DNA of 64,000 nucleotides from Balamuthia mandrillaris. Its lineage: Eukaryota > Discosea > Longamoebia > Balamuthiidae. The stretch is from positions 43,281 through 107,280 of the forward strand of contig JAVKOQ010000182.1 in NCBI GenBank assembly GCA_031835245.1. The letters run 5' to 3'. The translations under genes were made by a program, and so were the position numbers. How positions within the stretch are numbered: position 1 is the stretch's first letter; each line of letters starts with the position of its first letter. Positions 12,600-22,140 of this stretch are shown in pieces. A model generated the notes under the pieces. It saw only the letters and a program-made list of their open reading frames with translations, was not told the origin of the DNA and ran no database searches.

Positions 12600-14651
12600 A
12601 CCTTTGGCTTAGGGTTGCTGGCTTCTTCTTTTATCAATTGTTTGTGGTGCTACTGTCACGTATATAAACTGTACATCCAAACCTTGACCTGTTACCTCCA
12701 ACTTCCCATTGCTGGAAATGGCAGCTTTGCATTTTAGCCCTGTGATGCCCTCAATGAGAGCTTTCACCAAGGAAGGATTTTTCCCCCTAGGTGAAAATGT
12801 CTTTGTAACATGTGACATTAGTCGGGATATCATTGGCACGGAAAAATTTGCACAGCTGAATTGCTGGAAGTCTGAGTGTAATTGGATTGCCAGAGATGTT
12901 TCCCAGGGTGTAAACATGCAGGTTGGAGAGGCCACCATATAACTGCCTCTCCACCCACTTTTCCAACAGTGCTCAGCTGCAGGCATGGTACTTGAGATTG
13001 GGGTTTGTGGCACTTTGTAGTAGAAGGCGAGAAGTGTACGTTCTGCAGGAAGGCTGGTACACCAGTAGCAATGCTGCTCTTGGTCGTAGATAATCAGACC
13101 TGTGTCATGGAGGAGCCTGCTCTCTGGTGATGGCTCCTGTCTAGCAGTGTACTGTGGTGAGAATATGATCTCCATGAATGCCAGGAATTCATCTAACCTC
13201 TCGTTTTATTTGTTCACAAACTTGTTTATCTTGTTCCCTAGGAATTTCTCTCTCTGTCCCACCCACTCCATGGGCGTGCTGGCAGTGCCTGTTAGGTGGG
13301 CATGTTGGAGGAATCCCATTTCTCGTGGCATATGCCCAGTAATCTCAGCCAAGAAGATCTTGTTAGATGTGTCCTTCTGCCAGGGGGGAGGAAATTCGAA
13401 AACACCACCAGGAGCTATGGCCTTCTCAAAGATGTTTAGTGGGAAAGGCTGAATGTGTTGGAGCCTCTTGAGTCTGGGTTGCAAGTTGAACTTAAAGCGA
13501 GAATGTGCTGAACCGAAAGAATCATGAAGGTCCTTGCGCCTTGTAAATATCCCGTCATGACCATGTAGTGGCAGAATAGTGGGCTTGATTTCTTGTTGTT
13601 CCTCCAGATCTCATTGTGCTCATCCACCACGTAAACAACTGGCGCTTCAATGTATGCTTGCAGTTCTTGGAGAAGAACATTATGAACACGGAAAGCCGGC
13701 TCCTCAGAAAGCAGTCCAACAAGAGCAAGTTCTAGCAGATTTTCACTGCGCCAGTTGTTATAGAACCGGCAGTTTATATTCGCCACCTTGAATGAATTTA
13801 ATTAACAGAAGCGTTTCAGCACGTAGTGAGCTGCTGCATTATTATCAGAGAGGGAAGCCCATTCCAACACTGTTGGGACCTGATAGGATCATTCCAGCCT
13901 GAGTAGTAGCATTTGCCACACCTTGTTCCCCCAGATGGACTGTGTCTGCAAACTCCTTCAACAATTTATACCGCTTAGGGGTGAGAATGATTCCACCCAG
14001 CGTTTGGGGCACAAGATCTTTTGGAAACAATCTTTGCGAGCTGCTTAAGTCTGGGAGTTTGATGATTTCGCCTATCTTGCACCCCAGCGCTTTGATATCA
14101 CAGAAATAATCCCACTTCACGTCGCTTGGATCAGGAAAAGCAGGGTCATGTTCCTTCTGCGAAAGAATGGCTGGAGATATTTTTGAATGAATGAATGAAT
14201 GAAAAAGAGCAATTGGTTGAGAGATTAAACAAACATCAATGGATGTTGCAACAGAACGAACCTTCAACAACCTTCTTTTTCTTCTGCTTCTTCTTCTTCC
14301 TCAACCTCTTTGGTGTCAGGGTATTATAAAAGGCTTGTACTGCTTGCAGGTTGTTGTAAATAATGTCACCCATTTCAGGGCAACGGACACGAAAATCCTC
14401 TTTGGCATGGTTGGCAAGGTCGCCACCAGTGAGGTTGCGGAAGTGCTCAGCATACAAGCGGAATCTTCCTTTTCTAAACGAATTTTGAACCTCTTCCGCT
14501 GTCCAGTGTTTAAGGGGCTTTGGGGCTGACAATGAAAGACATTTTTATGTTAGTGAAGAAAAAAAAATCAGAATTCCAACAATGAACAGTGACTACCTTG
14601 AGGAGAGGCATTGGTGGGTTCGTCTGCACTAGCGACTTTTTGCAGCAGCAT
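12600..14651 (-). pseudogene. CRN/RHS-like P-loop NTPase with N-terminal SAM-like domain, frameshifted
   Basis: Read from a Kozak-like ATG at 14651 leftwards. A first exon joins across a GT-AG intron (about 14597-14528) to a SAM-like segment (LKHWTAEEVQNSF...LTGGDLANHAKEDF...) and a Lys-rich tail. A second intron (about 14265-14173) follows. Then comes an NTPase: a Walker A position reading GPNSVG with Met where Lys is expected, and a Walker B VVYVVDEHNEIW. After this come FGSAHSRF and AEITGHMPREMGFL segments, which resemble the Crinkler (CRN) and RHS-type NTPase families. Single-nucleotide frameshifts lie in the P-loop (about 13856-13862) and after the Walker B region (about 13512-13516); another is likely near 12960. 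These and the missing Lys suggest a dead copy. CRN-type NTPases are known as effectors and as transposon-associated proteins; family assignment here is from motif memory. Confidence 0.5.
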
Positions 14652-14810
14652 GGTGGTTGAGGAGAAAACTCGGCAACAATGTAGGGAGGGCAATTGCCGT
14701 GTGTAGCGAGGGGGCGTTGTGCCAAGACTGCAGAGGACTGCAAGTGGGCCACAACAGCAGAAAAAGAAGAGCAGCGAGGCGGAGTGGCTCATGGCTTGTG
14801 AGGCCACACA

Positions 14811-15330
14811 TAGTGTTGAAAGGCGCTTTGATTGGAGACGAACTTGGCCAAATGCTTCTTCTGGCCCTCCTTGGTGGAATTGCCCTTATAGGTCTTGAAG
14901 AGGTTGAAGAGAATGATTTGTGCCTCAAGTGCTTTCCCTTGGAGCTTGCTCACCTCTTCATCTGTGGACACTTTAGCAATGGAAAGATCAGGCGCAGTTT
15001 TCTGCTTCTTCTGCTTTGTGTGTGTGTGTCCTCTTCGAAGACTGGAGCAAGGCTCTTTTGATGCTTGTCCAGGTAGGCGTCCCCCTTTTTTTTGATGTTT
15101 TTTTCTCTTGCTCTGCTCTCACCTTTTGTTGTTGACACAACTCTTGCTCTCTTTTCTTGAAGGCCTTACTTTGTTTCCTTTTTTGATTTCGCTTCTCCTG
15201 TTCATCCAAGTTGTCCAAATGTTGCTGGACATTGGTCGTTATGTTCAATCCAAGTTCTCCAAAAATGCTTGCAGTTGTGCTCCCCTTTCCTCCAAGGTTT
15301 CTTCATAATGCAGAGAGAAATGCTCAGTCT
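14811..15330 (-). pseudogene. Coiled-coil C-terminal part of the neighbouring transposase
   Basis: Continues the minus-strand transposase after its ETLNMCHTKDTPKD segment. It is Glu/Lys/Gln-rich coiled coil (YEETLEERGAQLQAFLEN, then NVQQHLDNLDEQEKRNQKRK), with a single-base frame change near 15248. It then crosses apparent introns to SKLQGKALEAQIILFNLF and a stop at about 14789. It could instead be a separate small gene. Confidence 0.35.
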
Positions 15331-16830
15331 CCAAAGGTAGGCAGGTTTTTGTCCTTTGGTGTGTCTTTTGTATGACACATATTTAAAGTTTCGTTGTGGC
15401 AGGTATAGTAGCCGTGCATGAAAACATCCACCTTCGCCACAATGCTGTCTATCTTCTCTTTGACTTTTTGGATCTTTTCAATCCACACTGGATCCCCATT
15501 ACCATCAACGCAGTACTCCTTTTTGCAACGATCACACTTTCTCCTCTCTGCTGTTGTCAGCTTCACTGCAAAAAATCCAAAAATGGTGATCCTCTAGGTG
15601 AGTGCGTTTTGAGTCAAAAACCAAAAAAATTAGTGACAAATGAGCCCATTTTGATCCACTTTTTACTCAAAATGGGTTCAGAAAAGGATCACTATTTTTG
15701 GGATTTTTTGCAGTGTTCCTTTGTCTCACAATCACACCCTTTTTTCCACTTCAAAAGTGTTGGGTGACGGCTGATTACAGCAAGAAACTTGCAAGAAGAT
15801 AAAAGCAAGCACAGCTTTTTTCCTTTCCTGACCTGGGTGGTGATGTGGAAAAGGATTTCTGGGGGAGGAGCAGTTAAGGGTGTGGATCAATCCATTGAAT
15901 CAAGATCCACAATCCGTTCCAGATGGGGACAGTGGTCATCGCAATTCTTCTCAAAGTAGTGAGCCTTGGCAAACTTCATCTGCTGTTGGAATTCCCTAAC
16001 CATCTCCGTTTGAAGCCTTTCTTCATACTCTGCCCCAGTCTCTTTAGTTTGCTTCTTGGTAAACATCTTTGCCCACCGTTCACTTTCTTTGATGGCTGTC
16101 ATCAACCGTGCTCTAATTTTGGCATGTACTTCTTTCCTTTTTGGCTCTCCCCAAGTATTTTCTGCAGGTCTTTTTGAAAGTTGTTTTTCAAATGCCCTGG
16201 ATCATGCACGATCTTCACCTCGCTAAGTATGGCATCCTAATTCAAGATCTTTAAGACTGATGAATCTTGGTCGCATACAAAGGTTCATAACTGAGGCAGT
16301 AGCTTCTTCTCCTCAAGCCAATCTGTTGCTCATCGGAATCCCTCTGCCTCCATTCCTTTGGATGCGCCCTCATAGTTTCCCTCCATGACCCAGACCTGTT
16401 TCCTGCTCTTCAGGACCTTTGCTTTGCTTTTTGACAGAACAACCTGGTAAAGCTCCTTGTTGTTGTTGGTGTCAATAAGTGAATATACCCCATGGTTTGC
16501 ATTCCTTCTATGGCTCCATGCTCCATCAACAGCCAAGGTAAGTAGTACACAAGATGCTTTGATATATGTTGCTGCTTGCTCAAATGTTTTTTTGGCCAAA
16601 TGTTTGACCACATACCACACCATCTTCTCTGCTCGTCTCCAAGTTGCCCAACAAATGTGTGTCAATCCTTGAATGCATCTTTCATTTAAATAACTTCCCC
16701 ATGTACCTCCAGAAAGCACCACTGATGCAACTACTTCCAGGTTGATACTCTTTATACCAGGACCTGTTTGTTGCTTCTTTGGTGATTGAATAGAGCCACA
16801 GATCACATTTGAGTAATATGAAAGCAATGT
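15324..16830 (-). pseudogene. Mutator-like DDE transposase relic
   Basis: Minus-strand fragments in order: LTLAVDGAWSHRRNANHGVY (first catalytic Asp region), GNYEGASKGMEAEGF, CDQDSSVLKILN (second Asp region), VKIVHDPGHLKNNFQKDL, ENKNCDDHCPHL-like His/Cys region, CDRCKKEYC, and ETLNMCHTKDTPKD near 15370. This order is that of Mutator-like transposases found in protists and animals. Stops and frame changes split it (for example after EAEGF at about 16330 and around 16250), so it is inactive. The CRN-like NTPase relic lies just downstream on the same strand. Confidence 0.7.
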
Positions 16831-16932
16831 GAAGAGAAAGAAGGGACGTGTAGTGGAACCCAGAAAGCCATAAGACTAAAGCAAGTGGGAGAATACATAA
16901 TTGCAATCACGGAATGTTCTACATGTTCAAGC

Positions 16933-16999
16933 AACAACTTGGCGAAGAGGAGGTCGGTGAAGAGGAGGTCAGTGAAGAGGAGGTCAGTGAAGAGGTCAA
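16933..16999 (+). repeat. 15-bp tandem repeat
   Basis: About four copies of a 15-mer, gaggaggtcagtgaa with small changes, encoding KRRSV repeats on one strand and FTDLL on the other. It lies upstream of the transposase relic. Confidence 0.8.
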
Positions 17000-17149
17000 T
17001 GAAGAGGGTGATAAAAAAGTTGGCGAGTGGCTCAAGAAGGAGGGTACTATACATGCTGGGATGCTGAAAGAGCCTGTTGGTGAGTGACGAAGCAAAGCAG
17101 GGAGTGCAGATGAAGGTATGGTTAAAGAAGAGGAGGAGGTAAGCAAAGA

Positions 17150-17613
17150 GCTCAGTGACTCAGCAGCTTTCTTTTGCTGCGCTTTCTTTTCCTCCTCTTC
17201 TTTTAGGCGCTTATTTTGGTAGCATTGCTTTCTTTCTTTCTGGAGCTGCCTTTTTCACTGTGTCTTCGCTTCTTGTTTCTCCTTTTCTTGTTGTTGCTGA
17301 GCTCGTTGACGCCTTTGGCTCTTAGCATTCTGCTTTTGTCGTTTTTCTTTCTGGCACTGGCACTGTTCCTTTGAGAGCAAGGGCGAGGGCGAGGGCAAGG
17401 GTGAGGATGAGGGTGAGGGCGAGGGCAAGGGCAAGGGCGAAGTAGAGGGCAAGCATTACTTTGCAGAAGAAGCTGCTCAGCGACGCCGTTTTGATGCAGC
17501 TTGTTGTGCTCACCTTCTTTCAAGTTTCTCCTGAGCTTCTTCTTGTCACTGTTGTTCCTCTCTTTGCTTCTCCTCCCTTTCTCGTTGTTGCTGAAGGTAG
17601 CACTCATGGTCAT
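17150..17613 (-). other. Low-complexity, possibly N-terminal coiled coil of the transposase
   Basis: Lys/Arg/Glu/Gln-rich on the minus strand in several frames (for example KERKQ, RRKKE), interrupted by a hexanucleotide repeat of GGGCRA type at 17383-17452. It could be the degraded N-terminus of the transposase at 15.3-16.8 kb. No domain is recognised. Confidence 0.3.
17383..17452 (+). repeat. GGGC(A/G)A hexanucleotide repeat
   Basis: About 11 units of agggcg/agggca with GGTGAGGAT variants. It encodes alternating Pro-Arg/Cys or Leu-Ala depending on frame. Confidence 0.85.
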
Positions 17614-18001
17614 ACACTTTCTTGTCTGCTTGCATTTTTTTACCCGTCCTCCAACTCTTGCAAGGTGAACATGCTAAAAGTGGAAAAAAAAATTCACCTG
17701 TAGCAGGGAAACCCTACAAAACCATGTCGCCATCTACACCTTCCTGCTCAACAAAAAAATACCCCCTTGATCTGTGCCATGTCAGCAAAAGCAGAAAAAC
17801 ACATGTAGATCAAGCGTTCTGAACACTTGCCCTTTTTTTGTGATGCAACACTACTGATCCTTGTGATTTGAGCAGGTTCCCTTAACAGGGGATGGTGCAT
17901 GGAGCCAATTTCCTTACCAACCAAACCTTCTCCAACAAAAATCAACTTAAATGGAGAGAGGTTTATTGTAGATACAAACAATATAGTTTTTATCTGTCTG
18001 T

Positions 18002-18250
18002 GTAGCCACAAGCAGCATAGCCAGTGTGAATCTGCCAGGCAAAACAGCACATAGTACATTCAAAATCCCTTTGGGCAGTGCATTGGAAGAGAACTCTTGC
18101 TGCAAGATTAACAGTAACAGAACCAGAGCACATCTTCTTCAAGAAGCCAGAATCATTATTTGGGATGAAATCAGTATGGCTCATTGTTGGGGAGTGGAAG
18201 CTTTGCATCAAACTTTGCAGGAAATCATGACCAGTCCAGAGGAGCCATAG
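18002..18250 (+). pseudogene. Helitron Pif1-like helicase fragment
   Basis: The plus-strand translation has ATSSIASVNLPGKTAHSTFKIP (HSTFKIP motif), then AHLLQEARIIIWDEISMAH, a Walker B of the Pif1/Helitron helicase (IIWDE). The Walker A upstream and the Rep domain are not found. The frame closes at 18250, so this is an isolated relic. Confidence 0.75.
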
Positions 18251-18739
18251 AGAGAGCATGTATCAACATCTTGCTCATGGACCAATCGCCTGCTGTCACA
18301 TCACTAGGCTTCTTCCTTTTATTCCGTTGCTTCCTTCTCTCTTTCTTTTAGTTAGTTAGTTTTAGTTTAGTTCACACCACACCTTTCTCTCTTGACACCC
18401 TTTGTTCCTTTGTTTCCTCTTGAATAATACGTTTTGGCCCCATCCATTCATGTTATTCACCCCTTCTAACATCCTATACATTTGACAGTGTCCCAGTGTT
18501 AACGCAATGACTTGGCCTTTGCTACTTTTGTTTTGCAAGTTGGCAACAATCAAGTTTCATTTGTTCAACCAGCTTCCCTCTATTCCACTTCAACCTTTCC
18601 TTACATACTACTCCCTTGGCCTTAACCACTTCTTTTTCTTCTTTGCCTACTTAACCTTTTCTTCCTCCTCCTCTTCCTCCTCCTCCTTCTTCTTCTTCTA
18701 TTTCTTCGTTTTCTTCTTCAACAACCACAACTTCTGTGT
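18251..18739. other. Non-coding, CT-rich
   Basis: No gene seen. A TTCCTCCTCC-type pyrimidine stretch spans about 18655-18722. Confidence 0.4.
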
Positions 18740-18885
18740 TGCCTATGATTACATTTCCTGATCATGTGGACCTTATTTCCTTGCCTTCTTCAATACATGT
18801 GATTCAAAACGACCCAATAGAGTTGATTCAAGCAGTTTATAGCAATAATATAGCAACACTGAGTGCAGATGAAATAGGTTCCAGA
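18740..18885 (+). pseudogene. Possible second Helitron helicase fragment
   Basis: In frame: ITFPDHVDLISLPSSIHV...LIQAVYSNNIATLSADEIG. It resembles the helicase segment of Helitrons after Walker B (I.IP.........LI..VYP). It is cut off exactly where the LTR of element A begins (18886). Confidence 0.35.
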
Positions 18886-19096
18886 TGTTGATAGGGGATA
18901 AACCCTGCAGATCAAGAAAGGGACGGCATGTAAGCGACTCTGGGTTTATTCACAAGAAAAGAGGTGTGGACCAAAGTGTGTGCTTTGAGTGTGTTGCAAG
19001 GAAAAAGGGAAAATAAAAAGGGGTGAGAGAATTTGGGGTATCCAGGGAAAGTGTCAACAAGAAGTCATAATGACATGAATTGTTGGTTTTCCAACA
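18886..19096 (-). repeat. LTR of element A, 211 bp
   Basis: Starts TGTTG and ends CAACA, and in minus orientation starts with the palindrome TGTTGGAAAACCAACA. It contains an AATAAA signal and lies just beyond the chromodomain end of element A. Its partner LTR is not found. Confidence 0.55.
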
Positions 19097-19491
19097 TTAC
19101 TGCCTTCCCAAAGAGAACTAATGCCATTTGTGACGTTTCTTGGGGTACTTCTTCCCTCAGTAGGTGGAGATGGGTCGCTGAGAGCCAAAGTCCTTGGCTG
19201 CAACCCAAGAGTTGTCTGAGTCGGGGTATCCTTTCCACTTCACAAGGTAGTAGTGGTTGGAAGGTGGGCCGTCATGGTCAAGGATCTTTTCCATTTCATA
19301 GTGCTTGTCTTCAAAAGGAGTGTCAGGATCCACAGGCTTGAGAGCTCTTGGAGGAACCTTGTCAGGGAGTATGTTGCCAGTGATGTCTGGGCTTTGGGGC
19401 CAGAGTTTTGGCGTTCTGAGAAACTTGAGGAACATTCAGTGGTGCGTTGCTAAGGATGGAAGGGGAGTATAACTGTGAAAGGGAGGCCTCT

Positions 19492-19697
19492 AAAAGGAAA
19501 TTCAAATCCTGGTTTATCCACCACATCAAGAAAAACTTACCTTCACATGGTATGGCGTACAACTCAAGTTCAGGACATGACAGCCTGAACATGGTTGACA
19601 CCAAAAGGTGTGTCCATGAACTTGAGTCGTATGCCATACCATGTGAAGGTAAGTTTTTCCTGACGCAGTGGATAAATCAGGATTTGAATTTCCTTTT
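19492..19697. repeat. 83-bp inverted repeat (fold-back) inside element A
   Basis: Arms 19492-19574 and 19615-19697 are near-complementary over 83 bp with a 40-bp loop. Each arm carries the same RT-coding piece (KLTFTWYGI region) in opposite orientation. Confidence 0.85.
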
Positions 19698-21798
19698 TGG
19701 GAACTGGAAGGATGGGAGAATTCCACTGGCAGTTGAGTGAGGATAGCACAAGGACACTGTGTCAGAGCCATTCAGTAAGTTGCCTGAAAACCGTGTCATG
19801 ATACACCTGAGGAATGGTGTACTGCTTACGAAAAACAGGTTTGGCATCACCGGTGTTGAGGTATATGACACTCTCTGGAAGAGTGCTGCTGGGGCCATGA
19901 GGCACTTGCTGGTTGCATTGAAGCACGTTGCGGATGCCTTTAGCAATTTTTTGAGTAATGTCAGGAGGAGGAGGAAGCTCAACACACTGATCTTTGTCAG
20001 ACATGTTGGAGTCATCTTCCTTGAACTCTTCTTGTTCGCTAGGGAGAGGATAATGCACAGGAAGGCCGAAAAGACCAACGCTAATGTGTCGCATGATGTC
20101 CCTTCCAAATAGGATCTCATGCTCACCTTGAAGTAGCATGATGAAGAAGTGGTGATGTAGCTTACAAGAGCCACAGTTGATGCGAACGTGTGCCACACAG
20201 TGGGTAATGTGAGTGGTGGACCTGTCACCTAACATGATCTCCATGTTATTGATGTGGAAGATGATGGTGTGATGGTGTTCACAGGATGCTGGGTGGAGGT
20301 ATTTTTCCACTGCTGCTAGAGAGATGAAGGAGTGAGATGCACCAGAGTCTATGAAAGCTGTGGCATGCTGATGGTTAAGAAGGATAGGAGCTGTGATGGA
20401 AGGTTTCACTTTGTCCTTGCAGTCATCTTCTATGTTGTTGTCATCTGCATGGAGACCTTCCACATGGATAGCTTCAGGGGTGACAGCAAGGCTGGAATCG
20501 TCTGCAGCAGAGTCAGAAGCATTGCCAGAGTGAAGGAGGGAGTTAAGGTCGAGGGCAGCAAGCTCTATGTTGCCTTGAATTTCCCAAGCATGGCAGACAG
20601 CTTCCATGAACTCCTGCTTTGCAGTAGCATCCAGTGCGTTTGTAGATGGCTGGTTGATGCCAGGAGGAGGTGAAGCCGGTGAAGGAGATGGTGACGAAGG
20701 TGGCGATGATGCTGAAGCTGGTTGCTGAGATGATGATGTCTGCACTTGGCTAGAGTTGAGTGCTGCCGGCTGGCGAGGTTTACACTAATGACCAGGATGC
20801 CAGGGCGCTGAGCACTTGCAGCAGGTGTGCTTGTTGGAGGACGGAATGTCCTGATGATGAGGAAGAAGATGAGGAGGACCCGTTGTTGTTGTTGCCATTG
20901 TGGTGTTGGCCGGTGCTGGCCTTGCTAGGCTTTTGGGTGCTGTCTCTTATCAGCTTTATTCGTTTACATTCAGCTGCTGAGTGTCTGGATGTAGGATGAA
21001 GAGGGCAGCTGATGCTAGAGGGAGCCTTGTGCATAGAGATTAGCTTCAACGCTAAGGGCTATCTGCACAGCTTCATCATACTTCTCTGCGTTACGAGAGC
21101 AATACGTTGCTGACTGATTCCAGGAGACAAGGGTTGAGGCAGTGTTTCAGTGCGGCTATCTTTTGGGCTTCAGACGGCTGCTCAACCATCTGTTGAAGGA
21201 TGTTGTCAATCCTCTTGATGACCTTTCTCACTGGTTCCTTGGGTTGGTGAGTCAGCTTGAAGAAGTCGTCATGGTTGAGCTCAATACGCTTGAGGCGGTC
21301 TGCTATTTTGTTCATGATGCGGGTTAGGGTGTCCAACCATTTGTCCGCATGTGCAATGGTGTTCATGATGGTTGTCTCGGAGTGCTCAAAGACAGACTCG
21401 TCTGTGCACTTGAGGAGGACATCAACAGCTTCTACGAGGTAGCTGATGTTGGAGGTTTGAAGCTCGAGGCTGTCAAGCCATTTGGAGAGGTATTGGGGGT
21501 CTTTCTGCTCTGCTTGCTGGAGAGCGTGATCCAGTTCCTGGATGTGTTGCTCTGCGGAGTAGAGATCCCGTTTTGTGGCCATTAATTAGGTGAAGATTTC
21601 ATCCTCATTGATCATCTGGTGTTTGCGCAGAGATTTGAGGAGCTCCTGTGTGGCTGTGAGGAGTTGGATGGAGGCTTGCTCCTTTTCAATGAGGAGACGG
21701 AGTTCCACAGGGGATGATTCGTCCCAATGTTGAGCGCTGTGCTTGTTGTTGTCGCTCATTGTGGTGGGGTTGAACCTTTCTTGCCGCTTTTGTAAAAT

Positions 21799-22140
21799 AA
21801 GAACGGGAATGATGGCGGAGACAAAGTAAGTACGAGACCCGAACTTAATTTACTAAAAGTGAAGAGTACAAGTGATAGTAAAGTATCTTGTGTTTTGTTG
21901 TAAGTTGTCCCGAGAGGAAAAAGAAGAAGAAGCAAGGAGAGGCAGTATTTAAGCTAGAACAATTATCCAAAAAAGAAGAACAGAGAATATCAGCATAAAA
22001 GGGCAGAGAGAGAAAACAACAAGAAAGGAGAAGTTCAAGAAAGGAGAAGTTGGACACCGAGAGGTTTCCTCAGGTCGACAGGCATGAGGGAGAGGTCGAC
22101 AGGAAGAGAAGAAGGGCTATTATGTTGGAGTTTTCCAACA
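21799..22140 (-). repeat. 3' LTR of element B
   Basis: In minus orientation it starts with TGTTGGAAAACTCCAACA (22140-22123), directly after the pol TGA and a polypurine tract AAAAAGGGGG. It ends near 21799. The first about 130 bp of its plus-strand left side are nearly identical to 27271-27405. Confidence 0.85.

Larger units (their letters stand above)
18886..21760 (-). mobile_element. Element A: deleted Ty3/gypsy chromovirus
   Basis: Minus strand. gag starts at 21759, with an immediate stop at about 21591 and a restart at 21582. A C-H-H-C segment and a zinc knuckle (CCKCSAPWHPGH) follow at about 21040-20780, with a TAG inside the knuckle and a frame change. Protease is AFIDSGASHSFI (about 20370) and RT starts near 19800. 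RT is cut after PFGVN near 19590 and joined to an integrase C-terminal segment (NILPDKVPPRALKPV) and chromodomain (HYEMEKILDHDGPPSNHYYL...KWKGYPDSDNSW, 19435-19157). RNase H and the integrase core are missing, so it is a deletion derivative. Confidence 0.8.

Noticed and set aside
15600-15730. Possible hairpin or terminator (tgatcctctaggtgag... and ccaaaaatagtgatcc)
   Set aside because: The inverted similarity (aaaaatccaaaaatggtgatcct / aggatcactatttttgggattttt) is real but short and lies inside a transposase relic. It may be a tiny inverted insertion, and no function can be argued.
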